From an uncultured Duncaniella sp. (GTDB taxonomy: Bacteria > Bacteroidota > Bacteroidia > Bacteroidales > Muribaculaceae), in contig CAJTMJ010000014.1 in assembly GCA_910577335.1 (NCBI GenBank), positions 18,815 through 82,814 of the forward strand: a stretch of DNA of 64,000 bases. The letters are read 5' to 3'. A program made the position numbers and the translations under genes. A model generated the notes under the pieces. It saw only the letters and a program-made list of their open reading frames with translations. It ran no database searches and was not told the origin of the DNA. Positions 58,986 to 64,000 of this stretch are shown here, piece after piece. Positions within the stretch are counted from its first letter, which is position 1; the number at the start of each line of letters is the position of its first letter.

Positions 58986-59552
58986 TCAATCGCCAACCGG
59001 AACAACCAACACATGATTGCCACCATCGGCAGTCATTATATGATACCATTCCGTATCGCCGGATGCGTTCTTGAATTTTATTCTGGACAATTCTATTTTT
59101 TCACCATTGACATTTAGCGACGATTCGGTAAGGACTGAATCGCTCTTAATGGCGCCCATCTCACACGACAGCCTGTTTGTGCCGTCTATGTCAGTTATCT
59201 TTATGGTCTTAGTTGATTTATGATTCTTGATTGAGAACAAAATGCCACCAGTGGAATACCTTAACTCCACATCTCCACCCACATATCGCCAAGTGGCATC
59301 AGCCAATTCTTTTGAGTAATCATCCCCTTTGTCGCCAATCCCGGGACGCTCTATCGAATCGGGATCAGCCGGCGGTGTTACCGGCTCATCTCTGCCGCCA
59401 TTGTCAGGATCAGTGGGAACCTCCCCACGATGATTTTCATTGGATTTTTCACAACCTGTAATCGCAATCCCTGCAAATAAAAGGATAGCGACAGACATTA
59501 TTTTAACCATGCGGATACTGAATAAACCGTTTATTACAAATTTGCTCCTCAT
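58986..59552 (-). CDS. Small lipoprotein next to the endonuclease I-like gene
   Basis: 188 aa from ATG 59552; ATG 59510 (MVKIMSVAILLFAGIAITGC) gives a more normal signal peptide. The lipobox is AITGC. After it comes a Pro/Asp-rich linker (VPTDPDNGGRDEPVTPPADP), then a beta-rich domain of about 110 residues (TWRYVGGDVELRYSTGGILF). No family recognised; a lipocalin-like or small beta-sandwich fold is possible. It follows the endonuclease-like gene by 12 bp, so the two are probably one operon and could act together at the cell envelope. Confidence 0.7.
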   Translation of the reverse strand: MRSKFVINGLFSIRMVKIMSVAILLFAGIAITGCEKSNENHRGEVPTDPDNGGRDEPVTPPADPDSIERPGIGDKGDDYSKELADATWRYVGGDVELRYSTGGILFSIKNHKSTKTIKITDIDGTNRLSCEMGAIKSDSVLTESSLNVNGEKIELSRIKFKNASGDTEWYHIMTADGGNHVLVVPVGD

Positions 59553-59564
59553 ATCCGTGACTTA

Positions 59565-60542
59565 TTATTTATGATTAATAGTTATCATCAGATACCCGCT
59601 TTCACCGGTCGATGGCGAACGGTATTTAAGATTATGCTTTCCGACACCTAATTCTACCGGGGTATAGGTAGAAGATTGTGCCGGCAGCCCGTCTATAGTC
59701 CAGATTGCATCTGAGGGCACGTGTGGGGATATAAGATCAATCCTTTCGTCATCGAGAGTATACACTCCACGCAATGGCATAGGTTCTCCGGGAACAATAT
59801 ATGAATCCCCTGCATAGTCACCCCATAAGTATTCCGGCAAATCGGGAAAATCAATAAACGGATTACGGTTACCCTGCAAGCCCTCCACTATATTGTTTTT
59901 TATCCGCTCATTATCATTCACAGGATATGACTTATGCCATTCCATTAACATGGCTTTGGCATAGCTGTTGAATACGGGATATGTATTTGTATCCATCATC
60001 ATGAATCCCCTCGGTGTCCATATCGAGGATGGATACATGATTGCCATATAAAAATAGGTTCTCGCAAGCTCACCCTTAAACTCTTCAGGAGGCGAGTACA
60101 GCTCTGTCAGAGTACCGAAAATCACACCCTTTCCGGCTTTCCAATACTTATTTGAATATACCGGCTCGGTAACCATGCCCGGTGTCAGGTCTTTTCTATA
60201 TTCCACCACATTTTTATTCAGAGGGAATCTGTTAAACAGATCTGCCTCGACGGCATCTTTGTCCGGGGAATATTTCCACCAATCGGAAGGCACCAAAGTG
60301 CCCCAACTATACCCCTCAGGCAGGACACCGGAGCTGACAATTACTGTTACACCGTCAAACGGATCATAGATATTCATTGATATCCGCTCCGGACTGACAA
60401 TATGCTGCGGACGATAATTCTCACATAACGAATTCCGCAAAACCACCCCCGATTTACCATTAAAAGGCACCTTTGCGCCTGAGTTGAAAGGTGCAAAGAT
60501 GCCTGATAGCAGTAACAGGAGGAGGGGGAGAGACCTTCTCAT
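59565..60542 (-). CDS. Endonuclease I-family exported protein, probably inactive
   Basis: 325 aa with signal peptide MRRSLPLLLLLLSGIFAPFN. The family is recognised from LARTYFYMAIMYPSSIW (about 159-175) and QGNRNPFIDFPDLPEYLWG (about 223-241). In active members the catalytic segment reads like EHxxPxSWW and a second like DLHHLYP; here these are GTLVPSDWW (81-89) and DLFNRFP (101-107), and IDHPEL has become IDFPDL. All three expected His, and the Glu beside the first, are gone. A non-cutting DNA-binding or structural role is inferred. A C-terminal beta domain (about 265-325) is extra. First gene of a pair with the small lipoprotein. Confidence 0.75.
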   Translation of the reverse strand: MRRSLPLLLLLLSGIFAPFNSGAKVPFNGKSGVVLRNSLCENYRPQHIVSPERISMNIYDPFDGVTVIVSSGVLPEGYSWGTLVPSDWWKYSPDKDAVEADLFNRFPLNKNVVEYRKDLTPGMVTEPVYSNKYWKAGKGVIFGTLTELYSPPEEFKGELARTYFYMAIMYPSSIWTPRGFMMMDTNTYPVFNSYAKAMLMEWHKSYPVNDNERIKNNIVEGLQGNRNPFIDFPDLPEYLWGDYAGDSYIVPGEPMPLRGVYTLDDERIDLISPHVPSDAIWTIDGLPAQSSTYTPVELGVGKHNLKYRSPSTGESGYLMITINHK

Positions 60543-60636
60543 ATTTCAATTGTTTTATAGTAGATAACGTGTAATGAATGGCAATCTCCTCAGCCGAGGA
60601 GATTAACGGAATTTATATTCCAGAGGAAGAGGATAC

Positions 60637-61413
60637 TTATACGTAACCCCTTATGATGCCACGCTTAGAGTTGCGGACAAAGAGGATGATCTCATCACGC
60701 TCTTTAGTTGCAGGCAATTCCGCTTCGATACGCTCGATAGCGTCAGAGTTATTAAGCCCGGACAAGTAAAGGTAACGGTAAGTCTCCTGAATATCACGGA
60801 TAGTCTCATTGGAGAATCCGCGGCGACGCAGACCGATGGAATTGATACCGGCGTATGCGATGGGCTCGCGACCTGCCTTCACGTAAGGTGGAATATCCTT
60901 GTTTACAAGCGCGCCACCCTGAAGCATTACATGCGGACCGATATGGCAGAACTGATGGATAAGAGCGCCACCGCCAATCACTGCAAAGTCGTCAATGACT
61001 ACCTCGCCAGCTATCTGAACGGCGTTTGACATGATGACATTATTACCTACAACGCAGTCATGAGCTACGTGGCAGTAAGCCATGATAAGGCAGTTATTTC
61101 CTACCACAGTCTTACCTTTGGAGGCAGTGCCTCGGTGTATCGTCACGCATTCGCGTATCACAGTATTGTCACCGATTATGGCAACGGTATCCTCACCTTT
61201 GAATTTGAGGTCCTGAGGAGGTCCTGAGATGACAGCTCCGGGATAGATTGTACAATTTTTCCCGATGCGGGCGCCTTCCATAATAGTAACGTTGGAACCG
61301 ATTCGGGTTCCCTCGCCAATCTCCACATTCTGGTCGATGGTGACGAACGGATCAATAACCACGCTCGGATGTATCTTGGCTGCGGGATGAACGTATGCTA
61401 AAGGTTGTTTCAT
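60637..61413 (-). CDS. lpxA: UDP-N-acetylglucosamine acyltransferase
   Basis: 258 aa, normal length. First step of lipid A synthesis: moves a 3-hydroxyacyl group from ACP to UDP-GlcNAc. Left-handed beta-helix built of hexapeptide repeats (IDPFVTIDQNVEIGEGTRIG), with the catalytic His in CHVAHDCVVGNNVIMSN (His about 118) and GGGALIHQFCHIGPHVML. The C-terminal helices (RGFSNETIRDIQETYRYLYL) complete the trimer. Last gene of lpxD-lpxC/fabZ-lpxA, 12 bp after the fusion gene. Confidence 0.97.
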   Translation of the reverse strand: MKQPLAYVHPAAKIHPSVVIDPFVTIDQNVEIGEGTRIGSNVTIMEGARIGKNCTIYPGAVISGPPQDLKFKGEDTVAIIGDNTVIRECVTIHRGTASKGKTVVGNNCLIMAYCHVAHDCVVGNNVIMSNAVQIAGEVVIDDFAVIGGGALIHQFCHIGPHVMLQGGALVNKDIPPYVKAGREPIAYAGINSIGLRRRGFSNETIRDIQETYRYLYLSGLNNSDAIERIEAELPATKERDEIILFVRNSKRGIIRGYV

Positions 61414-61425
61414 TTATATTCTGAT

Positions 61426-62808
61426 TTATTTATTCTTAATTATTTGAGCCATAAACTCACATTCAGTCACAATTTTCTCGCCAACGAAAGCATATCCCTT
61501 CATCATGGCACAGCCGCGACGAAGTTCAGTCATATACGACACATGGAAAAGCAATGTGTCACCGGGAACCACTTTCTGACGGAATTTGACATTATCTATC
61601 TTCATGAAGTAAGTAGAGTAGCGTTCAGGCTCGTCAAGACCGCTCAACACGAGCAGACCGCCTGTCTGAGCCATAGCCTCTACCTGAAGCACACCGGGGA
61701 GAACCGGTTCCTGCGGGAAGTGACCCACAAAGAAAGGTTCGTTTGCAGTGATATTCTTCACGCCGACAATGTAGTTGGTGCCTTTCTCTATGATTTTGTC
61801 AACAAGAAGGAATGGATAACGGTGAGGAAGCAGCTCACGTATACGGTTATTATCCATTAACGGTTCCTTGTTAGGATTATAGATCGGAGCCTGCACCTCT
61901 TGGTGTTTGATCTCACGACGAATCTTCTTAGCGAAAGTTGTATTAATGGAATGACCGGGGCGAGTAGCAATGATACGACCCTTCAAAGGACGACCTATCA
62001 GAGCAAGATCACCGAGAACATCAAGAAGCTTGTGGCGAGCCGGCTCATTTTCGGAAGTCAGGGGTGTGTCATTGATATAACCGAATTCATGCACATTTTT
62101 ATGAGGCACATTCATAAGGTCGGCAAGACGGTCAAGTTCGCTCTGATCCATGGGAGCATCATATATCACGATAGCGTTGTCAAGGTCGCCACCTTTTATC
62201 AGATTTCCCTTCACAAGAGGTTCGATTTCACGCACGAACACGAATGTACGGCTTGACGCAATATTATCCTTAAAATCCTCCATGTGTTCAAGTGATGCGA
62301 ACTGATTGTTAAGCACCACTGAATCGAAATCGATTTTTACATCCACCGAGAAGTCATCGTCAGGGAGTACGAGTATTGACGAACCTGTAGTGTCGTCACG
62401 GACCTCTACCTTAGACTTTATATAATAGAAATCCTTATCGGCATTCTGCTCTACTGTACCTACCCTCTGAATCTCCTGACAATACAAGCGTGCACTGCCG
62501 TCGAGTATAGGCATCTCTGGAGCATTTACTTCGATAAGACAGTTATCAATTCCAGCCGCATACAGGGCAGCGAGAGAATGTTCTATTGTAGAAACTCTGA
62601 CATCACCTTTAGCAATCACTGTGCCTCGGTTAGTGGCTACCACATTCTCAGCCAAAGCATCTATTATAGGTTCACCTTCGAGGTCTACACGTTTGAATTT
62701 ATAACCATGATTTTCAGGAGCCGGGAGGAAGCGTGCGGTAATTTCAAGCCCGGTATGCAGTCCTTTACCGACAAGAGTAAACTCTCCGTTTAATGTTATC
62801 TGATTCAT
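61426..62808 (-). CDS. lpxC: Fused LpxC deacetylase / FabZ dehydratase
   Basis: 460 aa, two enzymes in one chain, as is standard in Bacteroidota. Residues 1-305: LpxC, the zinc UDP-3-O-acyl-GlcNAc deacetylase that commits to lipid A; ligand motifs are STIEHSLAALYAAGIDN (about 73-89) and ARHKLLDVLGDLALIG (about 260-275). Residues about 315-460: FabZ hydroxyacyl-ACP dehydratase with LLPHRYPFLLVDKI, FFVGHFPQEPVLPGVLQVEA (catalytic His and Glu). Fusing them may balance lipid A against phospholipid synthesis. Between lpxD and lpxA. Confidence 0.97.
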   Translation of the reverse strand: MNQITLNGEFTLVGKGLHTGLEITARFLPAPENHGYKFKRVDLEGEPIIDALAENVVATNRGTVIAKGDVRVSTIEHSLAALYAAGIDNCLIEVNAPEMPILDGSARLYCQEIQRVGTVEQNADKDFYYIKSKVEVRDDTTGSSILVLPDDDFSVDVKIDFDSVVLNNQFASLEHMEDFKDNIASSRTFVFVREIEPLVKGNLIKGGDLDNAIVIYDAPMDQSELDRLADLMNVPHKNVHEFGYINDTPLTSENEPARHKLLDVLGDLALIGRPLKGRIIATRPGHSINTTFAKKIRREIKHQEVQAPIYNPNKEPLMDNNRIRELLPHRYPFLLVDKIIEKGTNYIVGVKNITANEPFFVGHFPQEPVLPGVLQVEAMAQTGGLLVLSGLDEPERYSTYFMKIDNVKFRQKVVPGDTLLFHVSYMTELRRGCAMMKGYAFVGEKIVTECEFMAQIIKNK

Positions 62809-62819
62809 ATATTGAGAAA

Positions 62820-63839
62820 CTATTTTATTTTCTTTTCCAATTCCTTTACTTTGTCGTAAAGCGAACCAAGCTTTTTAACATACACCAGTCCGCGGGCATA
62901 TTCACCCATCTCAACGGCGGGAGCACCCATTATACGATCGCCGGGCTTAGTGGCTTTGTTCACCCCGCTCTGTGCGCCTATATGAGTACCGTCAGCTATT
63001 GAAATATGTCCTACGATGCCTACCTGACCGCCGATCATACATTGAGCGCCTATTTTGGCAGAACCGGCTATACCTACCTGAGCCGCCATAACTGTATTGT
63101 CACCTACAGAGCAGTTATGGGCTATCTGGATAAGATTATCAAGTTTAACGCCCTTACCGATATGGGTAGCCCCCATCATCGCACGGTCGATTGTAGTGTT
63201 GGCTCCAATCTCCACGTCATCGTCAATCACTACATTTCCGGTCTGAGGTATCTTTTCATAATGACCGTCAACAGGTGCGAAGCCGAATCCGTCAGCACCT
63301 ATTACAGCACCGGAGTGGAGGATGCATCGCTTACCTATCTTGCAACCGTCGTAGACCTTCACACCCGGATAAAGTATAGTGCCATCACCTATCTCGCAAC
63401 CTGCACCAACGTATGCCTGCGGATATATCTTGGCACCGGCACCTATCTTGGCACCACTACCTATGTATGCAAAGGCGCCCACATACGCATCGTCAGGCAC
63501 ATTAACACCTTCGGCTACGAATGAGGGCATCTCAATTCCACGCTTTTCAACTTGGTTCATCTTCGATACCATATCCAAAAGATGAGCCACAGTGGCATAC
63601 GGATCATCCACACGTATAAGCGTGGCTTTTACCGGATGCTCAGCAACAAAGTCTCGTCTGACAAGGACTATTGATGACTCTGTTGTATAAATAAAATTGG
63701 TATATTTTGGATTTGCGAGAAAAGAAAGCGCACCGGGATGTCCTTCCTCAATTTTCGCAAATGTGTTTACCTTAACATTCTCATCGCCTTCAACCTGTCC
63801 GTTGACAAGGGCTGCGAGTTGCGAAGCTGTAAGTTCCAT
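62820..63839 (-). CDS. lpxD: UDP-3-O-acylglucosamine N-acyltransferase
   Basis: 339 aa, normal length. Third step of lipid A synthesis: adds the N-linked hydroxyacyl chain. An N-terminal uridine-binding domain (MELTASQLAALVNGQVEGDE, 1-100) is followed by a hexapeptide beta-helix, with the catalytic His in LIQIAHNCSVGDNTVMAAQV (His about 238) and a C-terminal helix (LGSLYDKVKELEKKIK). First gene of the operon; good promoter upstream. Confidence 0.97.
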   Translation of the reverse strand: MELTASQLAALVNGQVEGDENVKVNTFAKIEEGHPGALSFLANPKYTNFIYTTESSIVLVRRDFVAEHPVKATLIRVDDPYATVAHLLDMVSKMNQVEKRGIEMPSFVAEGVNVPDDAYVGAFAYIGSGAKIGAGAKIYPQAYVGAGCEIGDGTILYPGVKVYDGCKIGKRCILHSGAVIGADGFGFAPVDGHYEKIPQTGNVVIDDDVEIGANTTIDRAMMGATHIGKGVKLDNLIQIAHNCSVGDNTVMAAQVGIAGSAKIGAQCMIGGQVGIVGHISIADGTHIGAQSGVNKATKPGDRIMGAPAVEMGEYARGLVYVKKLGSLYDKVKELEKKIK

Positions 63840-63898
63840 TTATAGTTACGTTTACTAATATAAGAAGTGGAGGTCACAGTATTGACCCAAGATCGGTA

Positions 63899-63929
63899 CA
63901 AAAGTACAATAATTTTGTGTATTGACCAA
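63899..63929 (-). promoter_or_regulatory. lpxD operon promoter
   Basis: Minus strand: TTG (63929-63927), a 20-bp spacer, then TACTTTTG (63906-63899). The leader is about 53 nt. Confidence 0.72.
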
Positions 63930-63972
63930 TTAAAACGTTAATAATCTGATGATATAGGCATATAAAAAGACA

Positions 63973-64000
63973 ACCGGTTGCCATCTGTGATGGAACCGGT
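63973..64000 (-). terminator. terminator of a gene beyond the window edge
   Basis: ACCGGTT-G-CCATC, loop TGT, GATGG-AACCGGT: a 12-bp stem with one bulged base. On the minus strand it is followed by GTCTTTTTATATG. It most likely ends a leftward gene lying past base 64000. Confidence 0.8.

Overview
The window looks like chromosomal DNA from a gut-type Bacteroidales bacterium, and a Muribaculaceae-like or related lineage is the best guess. The evidence is a SusC/SusD/SusE/SusF cluster, many outer-membrane lipoproteins, three fimbrillins, the lpxC-fabZ fusion, gldE-gldD, a serine-type sulfatase next to its radical-SAM maturase, and repeated promoters of the Bacteroidota form (TTG, 18-21 bp, TAnnTTTG). 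Strong Shine-Dalgarno sites are scarce. Species cannot be fixed from this sequence alone.

Layout. 1-4.6 kb: the 3' end of a starch-type Sus operon (susC end, susD, susE, susF). 4.9-6.3 kb: sodium:alanine symporter. 6.4-7.5 kb: a small accessory patch with palindromic repeats and a hicAB toxin-antitoxin pair. 7.7-18 kb: GH3 glycosidase, prfB with its programmed frameshift, an AspT/YidE-like exchanger, GH29 fucosidase, truA and speA. 18.3-21.9 kb: an abundant-type OmpA/TPR lipoprotein, an ion channel with an odd pore, and cysE. 22-28.8 kb: a tightly packed run of RNA methyltransferase, purD, membrane protein, pdxB, and a TPR regulator broken by a stop and a frameshift. 28.9-32.6 kb: small lipoprotein and membrane protein, then gldE-gldD-PPTase. 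32.7-36.9 kb: a fimbrial locus (one anchor-like lipoprotein and three fimbrillins). 37-41.5 kb: tRNA-Met(CAT), a lipoprotein, rpsU, an (alpha/alpha)6-type glycosidase-like lipoprotein, a phosphodiesterase and a GNAT enzyme. 41.6-48.3 kb, minus strand: thioredoxin-like protein, DcaP-like porin, M18 peptidase and an RsiV-like lipoprotein, with an orphan promoter and possible small RNA at 47.2 kb. 48.6-53.8 kb: acpP-fabF, a DUF3127/SSB-tail protein, and trkH-trkA. 54.2-58.9 kb: sulfatase, maturase, EFR1-type ferredoxin, membrane protein and smpB. 59-63.8 kb, minus strand: a lipoprotein with an apparently inactive endonuclease I, then lpxA, lpxC-fabZ and lpxD.

Functional themes. Glycan capture and breakdown (Sus, GH3, GH29, sulfatase with maturase) sits among housekeeping genes for the envelope (lpxD/lpxC-fabZ/lpxA, acpP-fabF, porin), translation (prfB, smpB, rpsU, truA, tRNA) and ion balance (Trk). 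No phage, integrase, transposase or CRISPR array was seen. The most unusual items are a family of palindromic repeats (the largest is 194 bp), 7-bp TCAATTG-type repeats that start right at gene ends, an endonuclease I-like protein lacking its active-site histidines, a channel lacking the GYG filter, and two TATCGTATAC boxes 21 bp apart upstream of speA.
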